From contig NZ_KB895377.1 in the NCBI RefSeq assembly GCF_000374825.1, forward strand, positions 248,001-312,000: a DNA stretch of 64,000 nt, given 5' to 3'. The notes beneath the pieces were generated by a model. The model saw nothing but the letters and a program-made list of their open reading frames with translations, did not search any database and was not told the origin of the DNA. Of this stretch, positions 46,481 to 53,517 are shown one piece after another. The stretch comes from Paenibacillus sanguinis 2301083 = DSM 16941 (GTDB taxonomy: Bacteria; Bacillota; Bacilli; Paenibacillales; Paenibacillaceae). The number at the start of each line of letters is the position of its first letter. Position 1 is the stretch's first letter. The position numbers and the translations under genes are program-made.

Positions 46481-46571
46481 AAGGCCGTTTAAGACGCCTT
46501 CCTATTTTGACTACCGAATAGTGGCTATGAATCTATTAACGACGTTATAACGCGTTCTAACGTCGTTACAG
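46481..46571. promoter_or_regulatory. Intergenic dyads before the protease
   Basis: AGAAGGC pairs with GCCTTC near 46478-46500. AACGACGTTA (46538-46547) pairs exactly with TAACGTCGTT (46558-46567). The second dyad could be an activator or operator site for a separate head-gene promoter. Confidence 0.55.
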
Positions 46572-46601
46572 ATGCAAATGACGGGTAAGGAGGTGATCAC
46601 A

Positions 46602-47618
46602 ATCAAAAAACTGATCGTTTGCTCGGCTGCCGCCACCGAGGTTGAAGGTGTTCCGGACATCGTTAAGATACTGCCCCTTGGCCTGGTGAAATCGCAAAAA
46701 GGAGACTTTGTCGTCGATGACGAGTCTTTCCAGGCGATGAAGGCAGCCATGGAAAAACGGAACCTGGACATCGTTGTGGACTATGAGCATCAAACCCTCG
46801 ACAATGTGCAGGCTCCTGCAGGAGGCTGGATCAAAGAGATCATCCTCCAGCCTGACGCGATTGCCGCCAAAGTGGAATGGACACCGAAGGCTGTGGAGTA
46901 CCTCAAGAATAAGGAATACCGTTACCTGTCACCTGTCGTCCTGGTTCGAAAAGCTGATACCAAAGCTGTTGTTTTACACTCGGTTGCTTTGACGAATACC
47001 CCGGCGATCGATGGTATGTTCCCGATCGTCAACTCGATTGACGTGACCGAGTACGAAGAAATCCAAAATGAACAAGGAGGAAACAAGATGAATGAATTTT
47101 TGAAGGAATGCGCGAAGATGCTGGGATTACCCGACGACGCGACAGACGAGGAAATTATTGCAAAAGTAAAGGAATGCTGCAAACAGTTTGCCGCACAAGA
47201 CGGCATGGTAGCTAATAAGACCATCACTAGCCTGCTCGGCGTACCTGAGACTGCAAAAACCGAGGATGTTGCAGCTGCAATCATGGCGCTTAAAAACCCG
47301 AACGGATTTGTACCGGCAGCTGACTTTGTGGCTTTGAAAGCCCGGCTCGACAAAAAGGATTCGGACGAGCTGGTCACAAAAGCTCTGAAAGACGGCAAGA
47401 TCTCCGCAGCTCAAAAGGAATGGGCTGAGGATTATGCACTCAAAGATCCGCAGGGGTTTGCCAAATTTGTTGAGAAAGCGCCGCAAACTGTTCCTCTTGG
47501 CGAGCTCGACATCGAAGCCAATAAGGACAAAGCCCCGGCGAACGACGAAACGACGCTGGCCGTATGCAAGCAGCTGGGCGTATCCCAGGAAGACCTCGAA
47601 AAATACGGCGACAAATAA
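46602..47618 (+). CDS. Mu I-like prohead protease (with nested scaffold)
   Basis: About 338 aa. The N-terminal half resembles Mu I protease (the GLVKSQKGDFVVDDESF segment and DYEHQTLD with probable catalytic His). The C-terminal half is the scaffold region. The SD AAGGAGGTGATC sits 8 bp before codon ATC 46602, where KKLIVCSAA follows; earlier in-frame starts are ATG 46572, ATG 46578 and GTG 46593. The real start is therefore uncertain, and ATC is an uncommon choice. Confidence 0.85.
   Translation: MKKLIVCSAAATEVEGVPDIVKILPLGLVKSQKGDFVVDDESFQAMKAAMEKRNLDIVVDYEHQTLDNVQAPAGGWIKEIILQPDAIAAKVEWTPKAVEYLKNKEYRYLSPVVLVRKADTKAVVLHSVALTNTPAIDGMFPIVNSIDVTEYEEIQNEQGGNKMNEFLKECAKMLGLPDDATDEEIIAKVKECCKQFAAQDGMVANKTITSLLGVPETAKTEDVAAAIMALKNPNGFVPAADFVALKARLDKKDSDELVTKALKDGKISAAQKEWAEDYALKDPQGFAKFVEKAPQTVPLGELDIEANKDKAPANDETTLAVCKQLGVSQEDLEKYGDK
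47088..47618 (+). CDS. Internal scaffold protein (Mu Z-like) within the protease frame
   Basis: 176 aa from ATG 47088 in the protease frame, with SD AAGGAGG (47074-47080) 7 bp upstream. In Mu the scaffold Z uses the 3' part of I in frame. The segment MNEFLKECAKMLGLPDDATD starts here. Confidence 0.78.
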   Translation: MNEFLKECAKMLGLPDDATDEEIIAKVKECCKQFAAQDGMVANKTITSLLGVPETAKTEDVAAAIMALKNPNGFVPAADFVALKARLDKKDSDELVTKALKDGKISAAQKEWAEDYALKDPQGFAKFVEKAPQTVPLGELDIEANKDKAPANDETTLAVCKQLGVSQEDLEKYGDK

Positions 47619-47646
47619 CAATTACTCTCTGAAAGGAGCTAAAAGC

Positions 47647-48042
47647 ATGCTGACGCAAGGAAGAAACACTACGGAATTCGCTGGAAGATTGATCGTACTC
47701 CCCGTAAAAGGCGGGGCCAAAATCTTTGATGGAGCCCTGGTCGCCCTTGATGCGGATGGATTTGCGATCCCCGGTGAAAAAGCGCCTGATTTAACGGCAG
47801 CCGGTCGATCCGAAGAATTCGTCGATAACACAGCCGGGGCGGATGGCGCAGCTACAGTCCGGGTTGCCCGCGGCGTATTTACCTTCAATAACTCGGCGAC
47901 CGGAGCTATCGCTCAAAAGGATGTACTGAAGAACTGCTATATCGAAGACGATGAGACTGTTTCCGTCACAGCCACGGATTCCAGCGTGGCCGGAAAAGTC
48001 TTGGGATTTGAAGGATCTGAAGTCATCGTGGAAATCCTGTAA
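47647..48042 (+). CDS. Capsid decoration/cement-like protein
   Basis: 131 aa. ATG 47647 with GAAAGGAG upstream. Beta-rich, acidic, placed before the major head protein where small cement proteins are common. Assigned by position and character. Confidence 0.65.
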   Translation: MLTQGRNTTEFAGRLIVLPVKGGAKIFDGALVALDADGFAIPGEKAPDLTAAGRSEEFVDNTAGADGAATVRVARGVFTFNNSATGAIAQKDVLKNCYIEDDETVSVTATDSSVAGKVLGFEGSEVIVEIL

Positions 48043-48106
48043 TCCCGTCCTTCATCACATTCGCTTGAATGAATCAAAAAACACTATCGAGGAGGAATAG
48101 ATTCAT

Positions 48107-48994
48107 ATGATCGTAAACCAGCAAGCCCTTCGGGGTATCTATACCGGCTTTAAGGTGATCTTCCAGAAAGCCTTTGATCAATCGAAAACGAAATGGGAGC
48201 AAGTCGCGACCCTCGTTCCTAGCACGACCCGCGAAGAAAACTACAAGTGGTTAGGCAAATTTCCTAAGATGCGGGAATGGATTGGCGACCGTGAAATTCA
48301 GAACCTGGAAGCATCCGACTATACCATCAAGAACAAGGACCATGAATTGACGGTCGGCGTGGATCGTAACGACATTGAGGATGACAGTATCGGGATCTAT
48401 ACCCCGATTGTCGAAGAAATGGGCCAAAGTGCCGCCTTATATCCAGATGATCTTGTGTTCGGGTTACTTCGTGAGGGGTTCACTAAACCTTGCTATGACA
48501 AGAAACCTTTCTTTGCCACAGATCACAAGCTAGGCAAGAAGACGGTCAGCAACAAGGGTAAGAAGAAGCTTTCTCCCGATTCGTATAGCGCGGCCAGAAC
48601 GGAGATCATGTCACTCACCGACGAGAAAGACAAGCCGCTGAAACTGGTTCCGAATTTGTTGGTTGTGGCTCCAGCAAACGAAAAGGAAGGCCGCAAGATT
48701 CTGCTGGCCGATCAAATTGACGGCACGACGAACACTTTGAAAGGAACAGCGGAACTGCTGGTTGTTCCGGAACTTGCCGGAGCGGATGACGCCTGGTATC
48801 TGCTTTGCACGAACCGCCCGCTCAAACCGCTCATTTATCAAAAGCGGAAAGAGCCGAAGTTCGTATCTCTGACAAATGAAACGGACACGAACGTTTTCAT
48901 GAAGAAGCAGTTCCTTTATGGTGTGGATGGCCGCAGCAATGCCGGTTATGGCTTCTGGCAAATGGCCTACGGGTCTACTGGCGAAGAGATTTAA
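48107..48994 (+). CDS. Major head protein (Mu T-like)
   Basis: 295 aa. The NYKWLGKFPKMREWIGDR segment is typical of Mu gpT. SD GAGGAGGAA upstream of ATG. It builds the icosahedral head after proteolysis of the scaffold. Confidence 0.92.
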   Translation: MIVNQQALRGIYTGFKVIFQKAFDQSKTKWEQVATLVPSTTREENYKWLGKFPKMREWIGDREIQNLEASDYTIKNKDHELTVGVDRNDIEDDSIGIYTPIVEEMGQSAALYPDDLVFGLLREGFTKPCYDKKPFFATDHKLGKKTVSNKGKKKLSPDSYSAARTEIMSLTDEKDKPLKLVPNLLVVAPANEKEGRKILLADQIDGTTNTLKGTAELLVVPELAGADDAWYLLCTNRPLKPLIYQKRKEPKFVSLTNETDTNVFMKKQFLYGVDGRSNAGYGFWQMAYGSTGEEI

Positions 48995-49038
48995 TACTCC
49001 TCAAGCTATGAAACTATCGGCCTGAAAGGGTGGTTCTG

Positions 49039-49491
49039 ATGTACTGCACCAACGAAGAAGTTCGGGGCATGATCAAAGACGACGCGTTGAACGTGCTGAT
49101 CGGTAACGAATATATCGACGATCCGGACGAGCGCGAGCTGAAGATCGCCCCGATCATCGCCGGGGCCATTGCCGACGCCGCTGGGGAAATTGACGGGTAT
49201 CTTGCAAAAAGATACCCCGTCCCCCTTTCCGTCGTTCCGAAGGCCATCAACAAGTTTGCCAAGGACATCGCCATATACAACTTGTTTTCCCGCATCGGCA
49301 TTGACGAGTCCGAGAAGGACAAGAACTACTTGAACCGGTACAATGCCGCGATCCGCTTCTTTGAGAATGTAGCCAAAGGCATGATCGATATCGGCGTCAG
49401 CGGCGTCGGTAACGCCCAAAAGGCGAGCGCCGCCTTCTCCGCTCATTCAAGCGAAAGGCGATTCTCGCGAGATAGCATGCGGGGCATGTGA
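49039..49491 (+). CDS. Head-tail connector protein (DUF1320, Mu gp36-like)
   Basis: 150 aa with the DUF1320 segment ADAAGEIDGYLAKRYPVPL. ATG 49039 (AAGGG upstream) is preferred over GTG 49030. Confidence 0.85.
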   Translation: MYCTNEEVRGMIKDDALNVLIGNEYIDDPDERELKIAPIIAGAIADAAGEIDGYLAKRYPVPLSVVPKAINKFAKDIAIYNLFSRIGIDESEKDKNYLNRYNAAIRFFENVAKGMIDIGVSGVGNAQKASAAFSAHSSERRFSRDSMRGM

Positions 49492-49493
49492 TC

Positions 49494-49994
49494 ATGTTCA
49501 GCATTCGACTGGAGGGCGACGTCCGGCGATTGATGAAGCGGCTGCGGCAGCTTGAAGAAGTCGATATTCGAGGTGTGGGCCGGGTCTTGGCCGAAGCGAT
49601 ACGGACTTCGACGCGCGAGCGATTCAAGGAGGAAAAAGGGCCGGACGGCAAAGGTTGGCAGTCGTCGATCCGAGCCTCCCAAAACGGCGGCACAACGTTG
49701 ACAGATACGGCAGGCCTGAAGAACTCGATCAAGAGCAGCGTTTCCGCTAGCGGGTTTGCGGTCGGCACGAACAAAATCTATGCCCGCACCCATCAATTCG
49801 GAGAAAAAGGCCGCGAAGTCACGATCCGGGCCAAGACGTCGAAAGGCCTTGTCTTCCGGATCGGCGAGCGCTGGATTCGTAAACAACAGGTCAAAGTCAC
49901 GATCAAGATCCCGGCCCGCCCGTTCCTCGGAATCAGCGAGGAAGACATGTTGGAAATCAAAGGCACGCTGGAAGATGCCTTGGCGGAGGAATAG
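49494..49994 (+). CDS. Virion morphogenesis protein (Mu G-like)
   Basis: 166 aa, HK97 gp10-like fold expected. RIGERWIRKQQVKVTIKIPARPFLG matches Mu gpG; this is cited in short parts only: KIPARPFLG. GTG 49488 or ATG 49494 are starts. It may help tail-head joining. Confidence 0.8.
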   Translation: MFSIRLEGDVRRLMKRLRQLEEVDIRGVGRVLAEAIRTSTRERFKEEKGPDGKGWQSSIRASQNGGTTLTDTAGLKNSIKSSVSASGFAVGTNKIYARTHQFGEKGREVTIRAKTSKGLVFRIGERWIRKQQVKVTIKIPARPFLGISEEDMLEIKGTLEDALAEE

Positions 49995-49997
49995 ACC

Positions 49998-50513
49998 ATG
50001 ATCGCAGAGTGCAAAGAGTATCTAATTTCAAAACTCAAACAAGCCGGGATCAAGTCGGAAATTCGGACGAGCATGAAATCGCTGAAGGAATTCCGAGACA
50101 GCCACGTCGGGGCTGTCATCCCCGAAGGCGACGCCTTTGCGCGAGCCTCCTCCAAGAAGGTTTATTTCGCTGAAGATGGGAGCAAGCACAAACGCCGGAA
50201 GCTGTACGACCGAACAATAACCATCACGGTTGTGATCGGCGAGTACGACCAGGAAAAATGCGATCGGATCTTCAGCTCCTTCATGGCCTCCCTGGACGCC
50301 GGTATTTACATCGACGGGAACTTTACGGCTATCGAAGTCGAGGAAGCCGATTGGGTTGATAAGGATGACAGCATCATTGCCGCCAAAATCGCCGTGCAAC
50401 TGAAGGTGAAGTTCCTCGGCGGCATTTATAAAGACACAGACTTTGCTCCTGTCACGGATTACAACGTGCAGAGCATTGAACAAGTAAAGGAGGATGTACA
50501 TGGCAGCGAGTAA
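49998..50513 (+). CDS. Probable tail terminator protein
   Basis: 171 aa, position between gpG and sheath as Mu gp37. Moderate-size alpha/beta protein, no catalytic motif. Assigned by position. Confidence 0.65.
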   Translation: MIAECKEYLISKLKQAGIKSEIRTSMKSLKEFRDSHVGAVIPEGDAFARASSKKVYFAEDGSKHKRRKLYDRTITITVVIGEYDQEKCDRIFSSFMASLDAGIYIDGNFTAIEVEEADWVDKDDSIIAAKIAVQLKVKFLGGIYKDTDFAPVTDYNVQSIEQVKEDVHGSE

Positions 50514-50730
50514 AGAAGCATCAATTTCTCAGGGGCCGGCCCCTGAACTTCTGGAAATTGGCGAGCTGAAGCAAAGCCTTAACGTGCCGGATAACATCTA
50601 TCAGGGCGTTCTTGCCGCAGAAAACTGGAAACCTGGGCGGCAAGTGAGCCAGGCCGATTTTGAAGCGGCCATCAAACGTTTTTGCGAGAGTCCGGTCATG
50701 GTCAAAAGGAAGGTGAAGAAGAATGCTTAG
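50500..50730 (+). CDS. Small tail protein (Mu gp38-like position)
   Basis: 76 aa, ATG 50500 with AAAGGAGG upstream. It overlaps neighbours by a few bases. C-terminus is Lys-rich. No family recognised. Confidence 0.6.
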   Translation: MAASKEASISQGPAPELLEIGELKQSLNVPDNIYQGVLAAENWKPGRQVSQADFEAAIKRFCESPVMVKRKVKKNA

Positions 50731-52147
50731 AGACGTCAAAACAACGATTACCGACGGAGGCCTGGGCGTCGGGACGGCATCCGGAACGGGGGTTCACGTA
50801 AAGATCGGCGTCTCCCCTGTGAAGTCTACCGCCCCGATCACGATCAGCGGTACGATGAGCCCAGCTAAAATCAAACAGCTGCTCGGCCTCTCCCCGCTTG
50901 CCGATGCTGTCCTGGACAGTGTCGATAACGGATCGGGCAAGATCTATTGTATCCCGGTTACGCCCAGCGTGGACGGTACGGTCGAAGCGGTACAAAAGAC
51001 CGGCTCCGGAACCGGCGAGGTAACGGTTACGGGGAAGCCCAACGATGCCTATGAAATCATCGTCAAAATAACGGAATCCGGCGGCCTGAATGCGGCAGCC
51101 CTGCGCTATTCGGTTGATGGTGGATACTCCTTCAGCGATGAAATGACTGTGCCGCTAAGTGGCGAGCTGGTGATCCCGGAGACGGGCTTGACCTTCAAAT
51201 TCTCAGAGGCGGCCACCGATCCGGTGAATTCGTTCCAGGTTGGCGATGAGTTTAGAGTCAAATCCGAAGCACCGCAAATGTCCAACCAGGACATGCTTGA
51301 TGCATTGGCCACGCTTCGGAACGCCTCGATCTCTTTTGAATTCATCCATATTGTCGGAGATTCATCCCGAGCGCTTTGGTTTGCGGTGGCTACGGAGCTG
51401 ACCACCCTGCGAGATACGTACAAAAAGCCAGTCTTCGCCGTGCTGGAAGCCCCGCGCCCAGAGGCGGGAGAAACCGTCGATGCGTACTATCAGCGTCTTG
51501 TGGACGAACGGAAGGGCTTGAGTCATACCGACGTTCAGGTCATCGCCGCCCGCAGCTTGTATACCAAGTCCGATGGACGGACGATGGACATCAACAACGC
51601 CGGGATCGTGTGCGGTTGGTATTCGCTGGCTGGTGTGCAGCAATCTATTGGCGAGACAAAAGCCTTCAGCGTTACGGAGTCCAAAATGCTGAAGCTGCTG
51701 CCGGAAGGAATCGAAGACTACATCGGCCTGCTGGATGACGAGAAGTATCTCACGTTCCGGAAATACGAAGGATTGGAAGGCTTCTATGTCACGAACGCTC
51801 GAATGATGGCGCCGGATGGATCGGACTACCGGTACGCCGAGGACGTGCGGGTTAAGAACAAGCTGATCCGCGAGACACGGAAAGAAGCCCTGAAGCAGCT
51901 GCAAGGCCAGGTGGATATGTCGGATGTCCAGGGCAGTCTGGAAGCGATCGCTAAGTTCATCGAAACCCCGATCGACGATATGGCCCGCGCCAAGGAGATC
52001 TCCTCCGGGCGGATCATCGTTCCTGAAGACCAGGATATTCTAGTCAGCGAAACGCTCAAGGTGATCATTCGGTTCGTACCCATTGGCCGGATTCGGGAAA
52101 TCGATATCGACCTTGGCATGGAAAATCCGTTTACAGGAGGCGCTTAA
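50723..52147 (+). CDS. Contractile tail sheath protein (DUF2586, Mu L-like)
   Basis: 474 aa. The C-terminal domain FIRFVPIGRIREIDIDLG-type end (seen as FVPIGRIREIDIDLG) is typical of sheath subunits. It overlaps the upstream gene by 8 bp. It proves a contractile tail. Confidence 0.9.
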   Translation: MLRDVKTTITDGGLGVGTASGTGVHVKIGVSPVKSTAPITISGTMSPAKIKQLLGLSPLADAVLDSVDNGSGKIYCIPVTPSVDGTVEAVQKTGSGTGEVTVTGKPNDAYEIIVKITESGGLNAAALRYSVDGGYSFSDEMTVPLSGELVIPETGLTFKFSEAATDPVNSFQVGDEFRVKSEAPQMSNQDMLDALATLRNASISFEFIHIVGDSSRALWFAVATELTTLRDTYKKPVFAVLEAPRPEAGETVDAYYQRLVDERKGLSHTDVQVIAARSLYTKSDGRTMDINNAGIVCGWYSLAGVQQSIGETKAFSVTESKMLKLLPEGIEDYIGLLDDEKYLTFRKYEGLEGFYVTNARMMAPDGSDYRYAEDVRVKNKLIRETRKEALKQLQGQVDMSDVQGSLEAIAKFIETPIDDMARAKEISSGRIIVPEDQDILVSETLKVIIRFVPIGRIREIDIDLGMENPFTGGA

Positions 52148-52150
52148 TTC

Positions 52151-52585
52151 ATGTCGATTATTAACGGCAAGGTATACGATTGGAGCGATGTTACGGTGGC
52201 CGTTCCCGGCCTGAACCTTGAGCTCCAGGAAATCAGCTACAACGACGAGCTGGAGAAAGAAGTCGCCTATGGTCGTGGCCAGCGCCCGAGAGGCTACGGT
52301 GAAGGGAATTACAAATCGGAAGGAAAGATGTCCCTTCTTCGCGATGACTTCGACGATTTGATTGACTACTGCAAATCGCAAGGCGTCCCTCTGTACAAGC
52401 TGGTCATCCCCAAGATCGTCGTCAGTTACGCCAATGATGGCGGCAGGACGAGAACGGATGTCCTTAACACCGTGACGATTACGAAGGCCGATCAGAAGAA
52501 TGCACAAGGCGACAAATCCCTGAAGGTGGATCTCGACTTGCTCATTGTAAACGGCATCGATCGGGACGGAGTCAAGCCGGTTTAA
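52151..52585 (+). CDS. Tail tube protein (Mu M-like)
   Basis: 144 aa inner-tube protein directly after sheath. Contains a short basic QRPRGYGEGNYKSEG loop. SD CAGGAGG upstream. Assignment by position and size. Confidence 0.82.
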   Translation: MSIINGKVYDWSDVTVAVPGLNLELQEISYNDELEKEVAYGRGQRPRGYGEGNYKSEGKMSLLRDDFDDLIDYCKSQGVPLYKLVIPKIVVSYANDGGRTRTDVLNTVTITKADQKNAQGDKSLKVDLDLLIVNGIDRDGVKPV

Positions 52586-52644
52586 AGACTTCATCTTCCC
52601 TATCAAATTATCAAAAAAAAATGACAAATTCGGAGGAGATACCC

Positions 52645-52986
52645 ATGAGCAATCCTAAAGAAGCGTCCAAGGTCGAGGAGTATAAATCGAAGTACGGCAA
52701 GGTCTACCAGGTCAAAGCAACGATCGAACCTGATGACGCGACTACGGTGGATCTGGAATATTGCTTCAAGCGCCCCGCCACGGCCAGCTATGACCGGTAC
52801 GTAAAAGGCACGGCGCAAAGCCCGACCAAAGCGCTGAAGAACTTCATCCTGGATAACATCGTGGAAGAACAGGCCGCGAAGCTTGAGGCGGATCTGGAAG
52901 AATATCCGGCGCTCTCGCTTGCGATCGGCGAGAAGCTGCTGGCCATGCTTGGGCTTAGCAAAGACGTAAATTTAAAGCAGCTTTAG
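52645..52986 (+). CDS. Tail assembly chaperone, short form
   Basis: 113 aa, the upstream product of a G/GT-type pair. ATG 52645 has GGAGGAGA before it. Near the end the codons GTA AAT TTA carry the slippery heptamer (52968-52974). It lies between the tube and the tape measure, where such chaperones occur. Confidence 0.8.
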   Translation: MSNPKEASKVEEYKSKYGKVYQVKATIEPDDATTVDLEYCFKRPATASYDRYVKGTAQSPTKALKNFILDNIVEEQAAKLEADLEEYPALSLAIGEKLLAMLGLSKDVNLKQL

Positions 52987-53192
52987 AGAGTGCCCTTCAG
53001 GAGGTAAAAGGCAACGTTATAGAATCCGGAACACTGGAAATCTATCGCTTTTTGCCTCCTGCTCTTCTAAAGACCGAACCGGGGCAAATGGATCTGGAGG
53101 AGTTCATTCATACTCTCGCCCAGGCGAGGTATGTTCAGGAAGTTGAAGAGATCATTTTGGCGAAGGCGATTGTGAGGGTATTCGGGGATTAA
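52645..53192 (+). CDS. Tail assembly chaperone, -1 frameshift fusion form
   Basis: About 182 aa if ribosomes slip at A_AAT_TTA (52968-52974): the -1 frame then reads KAALESALQEVKG and runs to TAA 53190-53192. The added 72 residues have no start of their own with an SD. The same arrangement is known for lambda G/GT and for Mu-type phages. No strong pseudoknot was seen. Confidence 0.8.
52968..52974 (+). promoter_or_regulatory. Slippery heptamer A AAT TTA (-1 frameshift site)
   Basis: The heptamer fits X XXY YYZ in the zero frame of the chaperone. The weak potential downstream hairpin is TGCCCTT/AAAGGCA near 53010-53033. Confidence 0.8.
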
Positions 53193-53193
53193 A

Positions 53194-53219
53194 AAAACCG
53201 CCCTTAAAAGGACGGTTTC
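53194..53219. terminator. Bidirectional terminator-like hairpin
   Basis: AAACCGCCCT pairs with AGGACGGTTT with one mismatch; A-run before and T-run after. It lies between the chaperone and the reverse-strand gene. Confidence 0.7.
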
Positions 53220-53443
53220 TGGCGGCGAATCCAGCTTTTATAAAGTATGGTCGCGTGCTTCACGATCTTCCAAAACTTTTCATCTTTCTTGTCAAGGTGT
53301 CGGCCCAACGTATGCTGGTTTCCCATCCATAAAGCATAAGGGATTATGTAAATTCCGAGTGGGACAAAGATGAGGACCGATATAATCGCACCAGCGCAGA
53401 GTGCAAAAAACAATACTTGAACCATGAACCAAATCGCAGTCAC
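53204..53443 (-). CDS. Reverse-strand small membrane protein (moron)
   Basis: 79 aa, two hydrophobic segments (about 3-42) and a basic tail. GTG start at 53443 with AAGGAGG 7 bp upstream on the minus strand. It runs against the late operon, so it likely has its own promoter (TGATATATT extended -10). Possibly a lysogenic conversion gene. Confidence 0.72.
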   Translation of the reverse strand: MTAIWFMVQVLFFALCAGAIISVLIFVPLGIYIIPYALWMGNQHTLGRHLDKKDEKFWKIVKHATILYKSWIRRQKPSF

Positions 53444-53517
53444 TTGTATTCCTCCTTACGAATCGTTGTTTCCAATATATCACAAATAATCACAAAAGAA
53501 AGGAGGTAGGCCATAAC

